Shown: positions 27,468 through 39,142 of the stretch, one piece after another
Numbering within the stretch: the first letter of the stretch is position 1
Layout of the letters: the number at the start of each line of letters is the position of its first letter
Source: Spirodela intermedia
Taxonomy: Eukaryota > Streptophyta > Magnoliopsida > Alismatales > Araceae
Direction of reading: 5' to 3'
NCBI GenBank assembly: GCA_902729315.2
Contig: LR746274.1
Coordinates: 6,197,037-6,261,036 of the forward strand
Length of the DNA stretch: 64,000 nucleotides
Program-made: the position numbers and the translations under genes
Notes under the pieces: generated by a model
The model's input: the letters and a program-made list of their open reading frames with translations, nothing else
Databases searched by the model: none
What the model was told of the DNA's origin: nothing

Positions 27468-28259
27468 ATTTCTAACTAATGTTATAATTTTAACATTGAC
27501 TGAAGGTGGAAAATAAATGAAGGATGCGACTTAAATTTCTCAATAAATTCAGCCTCCTAAGGTTTAGCCACTTTCAAATGATCAGCCTTAACTACTACAT
27601 GATCTTGAGTTTCATTCTATTATTTTGCACATAAATTAGATGTGAATTTGAGTGATCTTTAGAGCTTGGTCAAACAACATCGATACATCTAATTGAGAAG
27701 ACAAACTTGATCCATAAAAAATCTCCTTCAAGTTGAATTAAGTCGGCATTATCTCCAAGAGTTAAATAGCTTCTTAACATGAAGAGGGAGAATAAAAAAA
27801 AATGAAATTAATTTTCTTTATCATCAAATTCTTAGACGTGATTTAGGTCTTTCATAAGTACTAGAAAAATCCCAATGTGATATCTTCTTTATTTTATGTA
27901 GAATAAACTTTTTATTAAGCTTTAGCTTGACCAATTAAAGGATCTAGGCTTAGTAATTAACTTCGTCTCACCTAGAGCTGTGAATATAAGAAAGAATATA
28001 TGAGTAAAATTATGAGTGTGTGGATCTTAGTAATCAACATTTGGTATTAAATATTAGTTTATTGGAATCCAAGAATATAATATTCTTAAAAAGTGGACAA
28101 AGTATGAGGCTGGACCATTATAAAAAGCTTCATGTCCTCAAAGATTTTGATTTAAAGATATAAAAAAATTTCATATCAGATTAATAGAACACATAAATTA
28201 AAATAATAAACCTAAAGTAAAATTTCAATCTTAACTATAACATTACTAGGTTTTAAAAT
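27468..28259. other. AT-rich spacer, no gene recognised
   Basis: About 0.8 kb of AT-rich sequence between the gypsy element and a copia gag remnant. No long frame or repeat boundary seen. Confidence 0.5.
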
Positions 28260-28780
28260 ATTAGTATAAGATGTTAGATTTTACATCATACTTCGAGAAA
28301 AAAAAGAAGGGTTGGATTGATCAGATTCTAATTTTGACATTGGTAAAAGTGATCCACAAACTCTCTCTATTTGTAAAGTCAGCAAGAATTGTGTTGCCAA
28401 GGCCCTAGATGTTGATGATAGAGATGACGTCAAGGTCCTCTTTGGGCTCTTCATCAATGATGACCAGCCAAATTCATATTTTCTGCACCATTCAGATAGT
28501 TCCACTTTGATTCTTATCTCTTAAAACCTTATTGGCAACAATTATCCTTTATGAAACAAAATAAGCTTCATTGGTGGATATATTCCAAAACTGACAAATA
28601 AAGATCTAATTTTATTATCTGAATGGAATAGAAACAACAATATAGTACATTAGAGTTCTAATGTACTCATTGTCATTTCAGAGGACACATTGTGAAGGAG
28701 TGTTACGAATTACACAACTATTCACCTGGTTATAAGCTAATGCTAAAAATATCATGAGATCAATGTTAAGCAAGTCTACA
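28260..28780 (+). pseudogene. Copia-type gag remnant with CCHC zinc knuckle
   Basis: The stretch 28662-28703 encodes CTHCHFRGHIVKEC, a perfect C-x2-C-x4-H-x4-C nucleic-acid-binding knuckle, followed by YELHNYSPGYK, the usual tail of copia gag (ELHGYPPGYK-like). Upstream frames are broken and the rest of the element is not recognisable. The antisense open frame at 28281-28505 has no family resemblance. Confidence 0.72.
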
Positions 28781-29600
28781 GAACCACTGACAACAACTAC
28801 CAGTGTGAGATATTGGTGATGTTAAAAATCTTATTCAGAATCTAAATTCAACTCAAAATCATTTCATGTCTCTATTGTCAACACATTTGGATCACTCCAC
28901 AAGAAGATATAAATTCATGAGTTACAATTCGTTACACCCAATTAGTTTTCTAACTCATGAGTTAGTTACATCACCTAATACCACATCTTAATTAATCTCT
29001 AAGGTGACATACCCAACTATATTCAATATTTATGTTCAAGGACGTGCTATTTGTCCATAAGTTCAAATTCAATTTATTATGAGTGAGTATATTAACAACA
29101 ACTCATTATGTTCGACTCTATTTTTTTTCACGATTGTTTTATGATTCAAGACCTTTCTTGCAAGACAGTCTCTAGATTTTGATGTCGACAAGTCCTCCCA
29201 GCTTCTACTAGCATAATATCTCTGCCATAGACCTTGGGAGGCGCTCGTTGCGCACCTGTCGCCAGTCGCTATATTGGTTATAGGCTCACGTCGAAGTGCG
29301 CCCGAGCGGAGCCGTCCGTCCTGCTGCTGCCGCCGCCGCCGCCGCCGCCACCTCACCTGAAACAGGATATCATCGTCGTCTCCGGCCTTCCTCCACCGAT
29401 TCTCCTGGATCACCTTCCACGGATGATCTTACCTTCAGTGAGGAGGTGGACTTCGGATCGATCTCCTGGTTCCCATTTCTCCCATCTCTGTTTTCTTCTA
29501 CCACGCTTCATCCGATCTCCTTTCCATGGCAGGAACTGGTAACGGAGCAAGAACCTCGAGCTGGAGCCCCCCCATCGAATGATTTCTTGCTCTGCAGGCA

Positions 29601-31604
29601 ATGGCTAATCCAATCATCAGCTTAACCCTGAAGAGAATGGACGAGGTGCTCTCCCAGAAAATCAACCTGCCAGCTGAAATCAAGCCGCCGTTCGAACCTC
29701 TGCGGGGAGAACTCAGGTTCATAAACGCATACCAGGCAGATGTTGAGAGATCTTGGCAGATTTTGGCGGAGGTAATGCTCCCGCAGCTGACAGAAGCGGC
29801 CTTTGAAGCTGAGGACATCATCGACAATTTCAATCTCATGCTCAACCAGAAGAAGAAACGCTCCCTGGTGAGCATCCTCACCGGTGTGGGCGAACGCTCT
29901 GCTCGTCATCAACTGGGTACCCGCATTCAAGATTCCAGGAAGAGATTCCGCGATGATCTACGACCAGATGAATCGTACCAGTAGGTGAGTCCGTTTCCTT
30001 CGCCTCTGCGGCGCCGCGAGGCACGTCTGAGCTGCAGAAGGCTGCTCTGTCCGGCGGGCTGAGCGTCGTCGGATTTGCAGAGGCCGAGCGATCCATGAGC
30101 GAGCAGCTGTTGAATGGGGAAATCAGTCCCGCGGTCATATCCGTGTTGGGAATGGGAGGAATGGGGAAGACCACCATCGCCAAGAAGAACTACAACACCT
30201 ATGCAGTCAAGCGTCATTTTCAGCGCAGGGTTTGGGTCACTGTTTCTCAGAAATTCACGCCCACTGAACTTCTGCAGAGGATCCTAGACTGCGTCCTGGG
30301 GACGACGACGGAGAAGGAGATCAGGAGCTTGACAGACATGCAGCTGGGGGAGAGGCTCAGAGCCCTCCTGGAAAATGTGAGGTACCTTGTGGTTATGGAC
30401 GATATCTGGGAGAAGGGGGCTTGGGGTCTCATAAAGTGCGACCTGTCGGCCTCCCCCGGGGACAGAGTGATCCTCACCACCCACATTGAGGACGTCGCCA
30501 CGCATGCGCAGGGACAAGTCCACAGACTTCCCTTGCTGAGCGAGGAGAGCTGGGAGTTGTTCTGCGCGAAGGTGCTTCCCGCCGGCGAGCGGTGCCCCCC
30601 AGAGCTGGAGAAGATGGGGAAGGAGATGGTGAGAAGATGCCGCGGCATGCCCCGGGCGGTCCTCGTTCTCGGCGGCCTGGTGAGCGAGAGAGAGAGGACG
30701 AGGTACGAGTGGGAGGCCCTCCGCCGGCGTCTTACCCAGGAACTGAGTGCAGACACGAACGAGATGGTCAAGAACATACAAGGTTTGAGCTATGACGATC
30801 TGAGCGGTGACCTGAAGATATGCTTCCTGTACATGGGGCTCTTCCCCGCGGAAATGGAGATCGACGCCACCAAGCTGGTCCAACTGTGGGTTGCAGAGGG
30901 GTTCATCCAGCAGGCAAACGGGCTCACCTTGGAAGAAACTGCGGAGCGGCACCTCGAGGAGCTCGCGAACAGGTCCGTTATTCAGGTGGTGGACAGAGAT
31001 TACATGGGCTGGGTCGACAGATTCAGGATCCACGATCTTCTCCTCCATCTCGCGAAGGATGAAGGACGGAGGAACCAATTCAACGACGTCCACGGGGGCT
31101 CACCTCCAGGCAGGCGTTGAGGTCGTGCAGGCTTGCCCTTCACGAGAATGCGAGCGTCTGGCTTTCAAGCTCGAGCTCCTTCGCTCCGAACCTGAGATCT
31201 CTGCTCTGCCTCAACCTGCGCGACCAGGAGCTCGGCGATTCATTGCTGAACCTACGCTCTCTGAAGCATCTCAGAGTGATCGACATCGGAGGCACGGCCA
31301 TTCCGACGATCCCGAGGGAGATCGGGAGAATGGTGCATCTGACTTAGGCCTCAGGGGCACCAGCCTGGCCAGCCTCCCGTCCTCCATTGATAACCTCTGC
31401 AAGCTGCAGACGCTCGATATCAGTTGTGTTTTCGGGGTCACTCTCCCGCGAGGTCTCTGGAGGATTAAGACGCTGAGGCACCTGCACGCTTTTCGTGCCC
31501 AGCCGGAGGCCTCCTCCTGCGGAGCCCTAACGGAGTTGCACTATGTGATCATTCAGTACCAAAAATCCAGAGCTAATTATCAGGTTTTAGAACAACACTC
31601 CTAG
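29601..31604 (+). pseudogene. CC-NB-ARC-LRR resistance protein (NLR), three frameshifts, LRR truncated
   Basis: Would be an intracellular immune receptor. CC domain 29601-29984 (MANPIISLTLKRMDEVLSQK, FEAEDIIDNF). A frameshift near 29970-29984 leads into the NB-ARC frame to about 31095: P-loop GMGGMGKTT, kinase-2 LVVMDDIW, RNBS-B VILTTH, GLPL-like CRGMPRAVLVLGGL, RNBS-D CFLYMGLFPAEMEI, LVQLWVAEGFI, and RIHDLLLHLA at the MHD site. A second shift at a G run near 31093-31098 moves to the frame reading RLALHENAS and LKHLRVIDIGGTAIPTIP. A third near 31345 moves to LGLRGTSLASLPSSIDNL. The frame stops at 31604 after about five repeats, shorter than usual LRR regions. The codon pattern is otherwise fresh and GC-rich, so the loss is recent or partly assembly error. 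An upstream leader at 29525 (MAGTGNGA) is shared with the copy at 33.7 kb. Confidence 0.9.
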
Positions 31605-32763
31605 TCATGTTATGATCGCTGGGGTTTTCGATGTAAAATTTGCTACCTTATAGAAAGTTCAAGGGCATATTTTTTTATGAAAACTTTTGACTCACATTCC
31701 AAAACACTACATATGTTCTTGTGTCCTTAAGTTCTAAAGTTTAGTGACATGTACGTCAAATTATATGCTTTCATTATTTTTAATTAATTATGATTACTTC
31801 AACTAACTTTAGAACTTGAACATCATCTTTTTTTTTTCCCCTTTAGCTCTTAATGTTTTGGAAGCTTGAATGTTTTGACTTGTTAAAGAAGTTCTTGCGT
31901 GTAAAATACCTTGAAGGGTGTGAGCATGAGTATGTCTTTTATGATTTCAGGTGCTATCAAGGACATGTTAATTGGGCCTTGGACTTGGGGGAAGACGGTG
32001 GGTAAGATACCTTTTTTCAACATTTTTTTTCACAGTGTCTATAGTTTCTTTTCTTCCTTTCACTCTCACATTCTAGTGAGCTGATGTGTTGTTAGTTATA
32101 AAGAAGGTACAAGGCCGCTTGTTACGTAGGGGGAATGTAGTTGGCCACCCGATTGTCACATTCAATGATAACGCACGCCTAAAAGTCAAAGTCTATAATT
32201 ACTCAATGATATTGTAAAAATAAAAATACATTTTTTTTTTGAATTTAGATGTTCAATTTCTTTTGTCGTGTTCATATTTACATTATCTTTTCAATGAGTG
32301 ATCACACACTTATGCCTTAGAACTTGAATTTTCATCTAAAATCATTTTACTCATGTCAAGCATAAAATGTTAATTATTTTACCATTTAGTGAATTTATTG
32401 TCAAATGCATTTATATCATAAAACTAGAGAAAAAAATAAAACCAATGAATTTTGATGTGCCATTTGTTTTATCGTGTTAGTCTTTCAATCATCTTTCCAA
32501 GAGTACCTACATAACTATATTTGTGGCACCTATTTTTTCAAATCAAAAAATTATCTTTCTAATGAGTACTTATGATTCAACTTCTAGTCGTTAAATTAGA
32601 AGATCTCGATTTTAATATTTTTAGCTGAACTCAGAATAGAAATTAAACTTATACATTCTAGTGGGTTCAGGTCGATCCTCAGGGATGGCTACCCATTCAA
32701 ATGTCGAAATTATGCTCTCTAATATGTACTCTACTTATAACAATCGTGAAGGAAAATGCAAGA

Positions 32764-32796
<33 letters not shown>

Positions 32797-33177
32797 GAGC
32801 TGGGTGGGCATGCGGTCTGCTGCAGTAGGTCAAGATCCTTTCCTATTCTAAATGCAGAACTTGAACTTGATGGGTTCAGATTCAGCTTCTTCAGCTTCTT
32901 CAATTACTAATCACAGTAAGAAGGAAGAGAACAACTCAATAATATCTATCCTTGATGATCCTACTCTTATGAAGTGAGATACCTCCGGCATCTTGCGTGG
33001 TTCTTGTTCTTCTTCATCATCTACCATTTCTTCGATTTGTAATCTGGGCGGAGCGCAAAGTCCCCGGCATCCTGAATAGCCTGAATTAATTCCTCATCTA
33101 ATCGGTTGAGGGGCACTAGATGGAGGTATCCGTTCCCTCCATTGAGAGATAATGCTCAGAACCTAAACCTGATCCAT
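31605..33177. other. AT-rich spacer with one exon-like block and a GA microsatellite
   Basis: No full gene seen. A (GA)n run lies at about 32764-32798. At about 31951-32004 a block reading AIKDMLIGPWTWGKTV lies between an acceptor TTTCAG and a donor GTAAG, but has no recognisable partner. On the minus strand, about 33160-33030, a frame reads HLVPLNRLDEELIQAIQDAG and continues DFALRPDYK before a stop; it looks coding but I do not recognise it. Confidence 0.4.
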
Positions 33178-33437
33178 TGAGAGAAAAGTCAACTAACAAG
33201 CGAAGGAAATGTTACTCACCAATAGCCAGCCAATAGATACATCAATAAGCAGCAACATATCATATGCAATCAACGGCTAAGATCACTCTGATCCAACAGA
33301 TCTAATCCGATGGCATTGCCTATAAATAGATGTGCAATATGATTCCAATTTAGAATGTAATGTTTTATTTTCTGTTTCGATCTTGCCCTTCTCTCTTCCG
33401 CTTCTCTGCTCTTCTTGCCTCTTCTTGATTCTCTACA
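33178..33437 (+). mobile_element. Solo LTR of a Ty1-copia element (about 260 bp)
   Basis: TGAGAGAAAAGTCAACTAAC to TTGATTCTCTACA, closely matching the 5' LTR of the copia element at 59927-60191, including CCAATAGATRCATCAATAAG, ATATGCAATCAACGG and GCCTATAAATAGATG. No primer-binding site or internal region follows, so it is a solo LTR. A clear target duplication was not found, and the left edge is approximate. Confidence 0.82.
33321..33328 (+). promoter_or_regulatory. TATA box of the copia LTR
   Basis: TATAAATA inside GCCTATAAATAGATG, conserved at the same position in the LTR near 60071. It is followed by a pyrimidine-rich stretch, the usual U3/R layout. Confidence 0.65.
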
Positions 33438-33698
33438 GTTAATGTTCCGGCATGGATCTGCTCTGCTCGATGATGTATATGCATACACCAGATCAATGAT
33501 CCTGGGGACCTGTGACGCCTTCTAGAATACGGGTTCTGATTTTTTCCATCACCAAGAAGCTTAGAGTAGACATCATCCCATTTAGGTTCCATCTTGGCAT
33601 CCACTGGAGTAGATCTTTGGCGGGCTTTCTCTCTCTCTAATTTCTCTCTCTATGGTGGGGGCGAACACAAGGATAAACTGTTCATCCCATCTGATTTT
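33438..33698. other. Spacer between the copia LTR and the NLR leader
   Basis: No gene recognised; a short CT-rich stretch at about 33630-33650 precedes the ATG-rich leader of the truncated NLR copy. Confidence 0.4.
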
Positions 33699-34350
33699 CA
33701 TGGCAGGAACCGGTAACCGAGCTGGAGGCCCTGTTCAGGTCACTCGCCTCAACCCCTCACTCACGTGGGAAGATATCTCAACCGACATGAGATCTCTGAA
33801 GGCAGAAAGGGCGACGTTGACTGAAATCTCAACACAAATGGCCCCTTGGGCCTGGCCTGGAGAAGGGCAACGCTGAAGGCAGCCCGTCCCGTTAAGGCTG
33901 GAAAGAGGCGACGAAGCACAGAAGCTGTCAGGCAGCAAAGGCGCAGGATGAAGACCTTGCCAACCAGGGAAGGAGGAATAATACCCATCACCGAACCGGC
34001 TGCCCCAGAAGGAGAAGGTATCTCGTGGCTCCATTGAGTTATCCCTTCCGGCGTCTTGTCTGTTCTCTCTTCTTTAACCCCTGTCTCTCCATTGCCACCT
34101 TGTGTGTTCCTCTTTTACCAGATTTTACGTCTAACGTCCTTTTGTCCCATCTCTCACTCTCACTCACTTCGATCTGGAGCTCCATCAGTTTCCAGGCAAT
34201 GGCTAATTCAATCATCAGTTTGGTACTGAAGAAACTGGACGTGCTGCTCTCATAGGAAATCAACCTGCTAGCCCAAGTCAAGCCCCAATTTAGATCACTG
34301 CAGAGCTAGCTAGGGTTCATAAGCGCATACCTCGCAGATTTTGACTGCAA
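33699..34350 (+). pseudogene. Truncated second NLR copy (leader plus start of CC domain)
   Basis: From 34198 the sequence reads MANSIISLVLKKLDVLLS, then a stop, then EINLLAQVKPQF and LGFISAYLADF, clearly related to the CC start of the NLR at 29601. It ends near 34350 with no NB-ARC. A leader starting ATGGCAGGAACCGGTAAC at 33699 corresponds to ATGGCAGGAACTGGTAAC at 29525, so both the leader and CC exon were duplicated. Here they are 0.5 kb apart instead of about 75 bp. The intervening frame (MRSLKAERATLTEISTQ and on to about 34020) is coding-like but not recognised, possibly inserted sequence. Confidence 0.8.
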
Positions 34351-34860
34351 TAGAAGTCCATTTCCATCTAGAAAATTTGTAAAGTTTGACCACCCATTTG
34401 GTTTCCAAGACTGTTTGAAGGGTTGTTTCAACGGATTGATTGATTGGTATACTTCATTAAAATAGGTATACTCCATCAATCTATCAACAACTAGTAAGAT
34501 TTATTGGTAGCTATTATTAGAGCAAAGGTGTGTTTCTTCATGAAGTTCATAAGAGTATTTTTTCAAATTTGATTGGGAATGGGGAGAGGTTGGAGTTAGG
34601 CAATAAGTGACACAAGATTTTAATGCTTATTTCTTCTCTTATAACTAAAAGTTTTAGGCGATTTGTTTATACATCCTCAAAAAAATAAAAAGACCCCTTA
34701 CAGCATTGTCATTGTATTCTTTGAGTGTAGTAGAGATCATAACAATTTTTTTGATAGATACTATTCAGCTTTAATAAAACAAGACTCCTCAATCTAACTT
34801 GTATTACAGTTGCTCATTAAGCCTTATGTCAATACCTCTCGAATTTTAGAAAGTACGAGG
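34351..34860. other. AT-rich spacer, nothing recognised
   Basis: Sequence between the truncated NLR and the antisense gypsy remnant. No long frame or repeat seen. Confidence 0.4.
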
Positions 34861-37740
34861 TCAATGATTATTTTTTATGGCAATAGATGATTAATATGGA
34901 TCTTGGGAGTAACTATTACTATGGTCTTCATTAATGCAAGGTTGGGCGCCCTTGAGAGGGCCTTGTACTCGATGGTAAGTCAAAATAGAGGATTTTGGCG
35001 ACTCACTTTTAATGCTGTAGATGCACCTAATGTTGTTAAAAATAATATTACAAAATAATTTGATTAGTATGAGTTAAAAATTAGTGCCCTATCAAGTAGT
35101 GTTTTCACTTGAGAATTGTCAAGACTGACTACTAATTCTTGTTCATATATTAACTTCAGGCATTTTCTTATTAACATGATCTAGCTAAAGCCACTAGTAT
35201 GCAATGTTGCATGAGTACGATTCCCACTCCAAAGTCAAAGGCGTTGGTTTTTAATTCAATTTTTAGAAAAATCAAGCAATACAAATATCAGTATGGTATA
35301 TGATCTTTTTCAATTTTTGAAAGGTTACATCACTTGATTTGATGTCATCTTTCTTGAGTTGTTGTATAAGAGGTCAAATAATAATTATATAATAGGACAC
35401 AATGTGTATGTAGTAGCTTGTCAAACCAAAGAAACCACATAAATTTTACTGTCAATGGGAGAAGGTCAGATGAGGATCACCTAATTTAGCTATCATCCAC
35501 TTCAACTTGTGATATTGATATCCAATTTCTTAGATAATGAATGTAATACTTCCAAAGATATATTTTTTGGCATTCAAATGGAGCTTATTTTTTTAGAATT
35601 ATTGTAATACTTGATTCAAATATTTCTTGTACATCTCTACATCTTGATTATACACCAATATATCATCAAAGATCATTAATAAGAAGGATCATTTTTAAGT
35701 CCAAAGTAAATTGCTAAAAATCGTGATGACCTTCATGTGTTTAAAGGTTATTTTGTATAGATCTTTTGATTTCATGTGAATTTAATGATATCCCAACTTC
35801 AAACAAAGTTGGGAGAAAATCATTGAACGATGCAACTAATCAAGAAAACTTTCTACTATGAGAATTAAAAATCTATCTAAGGAACTATGATTTTATTGAT
35901 GCCATATAGTCCAGATAGAACCTTTAATTCCCATCCTTCTTTTTGTTGAGAGGATTAGACCAGAGTATGCACTTGTTGAGGGCTGAATGATTGATGTCTT
36001 ACATGTTTCTTTCAACAATATTTCAGTTTCATTTTGTGTAAGAATGTGGATATTGGTAGGGGCATATTATCGCTAATGTTGTACCTCATTTTAAGGTGAT
36101 GTGATAATCAATCTCTTGATAGGTGGATGTCTAATACATTAGGGGATGGTCATGAGAGAAGCCTTGGTGAGTCACTACTTTGTGGTTGATTTGTGATTGG
36201 GTAAGCTTTTTGCATCTTCCTTTTGTTTGTGGCATAATACATCAAATGTTTCTTTGCTTTCCCAAAGATCACAATGATTTCAATGATATACTTGATTAAC
36301 ATAATTGTGGGCTGCCTTTGATGGTCACTATTGTGGTCCTACATAAAATTTCATGGTAAACTATTTTCAGTTCAACATTCTATCTAAGGTCTTAAGTCAT
36401 TGTATTCTCAAGATAATGTCAATGTTACCTAGTTGTAAATATAAGTATCTTCGCATTTCTAACATCGTTCTTTGAAAGATTCTACAGATTTTGATATTGT
36501 GCCATTTTTCATGACTACTTTGTAATAGTGGTAGTTTTAAGATATCTACTTATTGCTTTGATATAAATTGTGAGCAGCATCACAATTAATCAATATGTCG
36601 AATTTCTTGTCTTGTATCTTTTCCATTAATTTTATTATTCATGTCACAATTAATCTAATAACAAGATTGAGAGAAATTTTGATGTTGGGTTCATTATCCT
36701 CACCTTGCATTTCTAGGGAGCATTTAGAGTGTGCGTCACCTCCTCTATTATCTCTTCCTTGTCTTTATAGGCTAGAAATATCTGCAACTCCATTTTATAG
36801 ACATGTCTAGGGTGGCACTTGACATCACAAGAAGAGCACGCCTTTTGATCTCTTCTCTTCTAATTCCAATTCTATTTGAGTTAAACTTTTTCTAGTGTTG
36901 GGTGAGTACTGAATGATTTTTGTCCTTTTCCACATAAAAATCTTGATGCCTTAATTGATCACCTTATTCAAAGGGGATTCATGACTTTTAGGCTCACCTC
37001 TTGTGTCGAATAGTTTAACTTCTGCATGAATCTTCAATTTCAACTCCTTTATGAAAGTTCTCACTATAACTTCCTTAAAAAGGCCTTGCATTGGACCGAA
37101 GTCCTAATTCCCATTTGTACTTGGCAACAGTCACATGAGGTCTTATAATTAAGAGTTGATCCCAAAATGTCCCAACTAATTGTGAACCAAAACATTTTTT
37201 AGCTTTGAATCCTCAACTCTCTTACATCTTCCCATTAGAACACCACTAAGTCCTTGTTGTCAAATATGATTTAGAGGATAATCCCTTGCAGCTTAAAATA
37301 AAGCTCAATGCAGAATATCCATCCATCTAGATTCCCTAGAATAAAGAGGAGCATCACTAACTAATGTCCATCCCAATAACGGGTGATTTGTTTTTTTGTT
37401 AGTACCTATGTCTTGGTCTATTGAGGCTTGATCACACTTAGTCATTGTTGTCATATGGTTGTCATTATATTTGTCACCTAACCTTATGATGGCCCATTTG
37501 ATTCTCCAATTGCAATGTCTCCTTTCCATATAAGTCAGCTGGTTGTTGTCTCATTAATATATTAGTTATGCCACTGTGTCTTAACTCTTCAATGGGGTTC
37601 TCTAGTGATCCAATGTTTTATAACATCACCTCCATCATTAAGATCTAATGAAACCTCTCATTCATTTTCTTGACATCCTTCTCTAGATTCTTGTACCTCT
37701 TGTCACTATTTTTTAGCTCTATGACTCTAATACCAAAATG
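34860..37740 (-). mobile_element. Decayed antisense Ty3-gypsy element
   Basis: On the minus strand a primer-binding site TGGTATTAGAGTCAT (37735-37721) follows an LTR-like end ...GATATCA, and gag-like sequence (ELKNSDKRYKNLEKDVKKMN) comes next. A zinc-knuckle-like CSSCDVKCHPRHVYKME lies at about 36840-36795 with its last Cys replaced by Tyr. Reverse transcriptase traces appear at about 35945-35200 (KKDGN.RFYLDYMAS, a VEVDDSKI-like block) and RNase H traces below that. The element is riddled with stops. The LTR above 37740 could not be delimited. Confidence 0.7.
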
Positions 37741-38158
37741 ATATCAACTTGATCCAAGATGACGAGGGAGAATGATAAACTAGACATCTAATGAATTATA
37801 ATAAAAGGTGAAATGAGAGTAGAACATAAGAAAAAGGTTGATGTGTGAGTACTTTCAAGAGCACCATTAACCATCATGAGTAACCCCTTGCCTCCCCAAA
37901 TAATATATATACTATTAAGAGTTCTTATACCTTGTGACTATCTTATGTCAATTTACTATTTAACCCTCTTAGGGCTTGCCCCTCCTTTTATGTAAGTTAT
38001 CTATGTATTAGGCTTAACAATGAACTGAATATATTGACCTAATCTAATCAACTTGTCTTGGTTCCATATAGGATAAAGATAAATGTCGTAAAATTATATA
38101 AAAAAAGAGAATATTAAAAAAAAACCATTGCTTATCTCATATATAAGTCTTCTCTATA

Positions 38159-38201
<43 letters not shown>

Positions 38202-38699
38202 TGTGTTGTTCCTTACTAATAGGCATGAATTGAAGGCCCACTGAAGTCTAGACATCTTGGAAGTTTAACTTTAAGTCCATGTTTAAAGTTTTACTAGAGG
38301 TTTGGGCCTCCTAAAGGCACATGGGTCGGAATGGTTTCAAAAACTTGATCAAGGCCATTGACCAACAATATTTGATGGTCTAGATGCAAGGTTCAACACA
38401 ATAGTAAGGGAAAGAAAGAAAGTAGCAACAAAAGTCAATGCATCATACTGGAGCTCTCAAAATGCTCATGTGCTCTATTATCGTTTGAGTTGGAATCTTC
38501 AAAGTTTCAACAATGTTGTATAATAAATTTAGTATGCCCTTATTCCTTCTTCACTAGGTTGCATATACTCAGCATTGAAAAATGTTTATTGTTGTAAGAA
38601 GGCATCGTTGACTTTTTTTGAAAGTAAACTTGTCATCGGATCAGAATCAACTCTCTAAAATTGCAAGTGAAAATTCTGGGCCTCTCCCACTGACACTGA
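37741..38699. other. AT-rich spacer with a CT microsatellite
   Basis: Probably includes the LTR of the antisense gypsy remnant. A (CT)n run lies at 38162-38199. No gene seen. Confidence 0.45.
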
Positions 38700-39005
38700 A
38701 GTTTTTTGGGCCCAAGATCGTAACATGGGCCGAGTTGGGTGCCATTCGATGATACAGGGCCCACACGGTATCTGGATTCTGGTTGGGCTGAGCTAGACAG
38801 AATGACCCCGTGGGCCGAAATGTTTAGGTGGGCCCGGAAGTATGAAAGCTAAGCCCGGCCCCCCATGCGGCGAGGTGGGCCCATGCTCTGGGGCCCAACT
38901 AGATGCTGCCCATTTTCTCTCTTCACTCACGAACATCAAGCCCGGAAACGTCGTGGGCCGGGCCCGGACCAGTGGGCGAGGCCCAATGAGGAAGTAATGA
39001 GCCCA
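38700..39005. promoter_or_regulatory. Cluster of TGGGCC/GGCCCA (site II-like) motifs
   Basis: About eleven GGGCC, GGCCC or TGGGCY cores occur in 300 bp (near 38708, 38728, 38758, 38783, 38811, 38831, 38877, 38891, 38955, 38981 and 39000). Such motifs are bound by TCP factors and mark promoters of plant housekeeping, ribosomal and mitochondrial protein genes. The downstream plus-strand sequence has a (CCG)n run at about 39108-39140 and an ATG at about 39203 reading MAALFSGPHPG before a GTAAAAG donor-like site, but I could not trace a gene. Confidence 0.5.
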
Positions 39006-39105
39006 TCCGGTCGTCGAAGCCAGAAGCAGAAGGATAAAAGAGGAATTATAACGAATTACCGAGTTATCCGTAAAGAGGAAATGAAAGGCGGCTGAGGTGG
39101 AGATC

Positions 39106-39142
<37 letters not shown>

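Noticed and set aside
30284-31093. 269-codon antisense frame over the NB-ARC region
   Set aside because: Shadow of the NLR; the sense strand carries every diagnostic NB-ARC motif.
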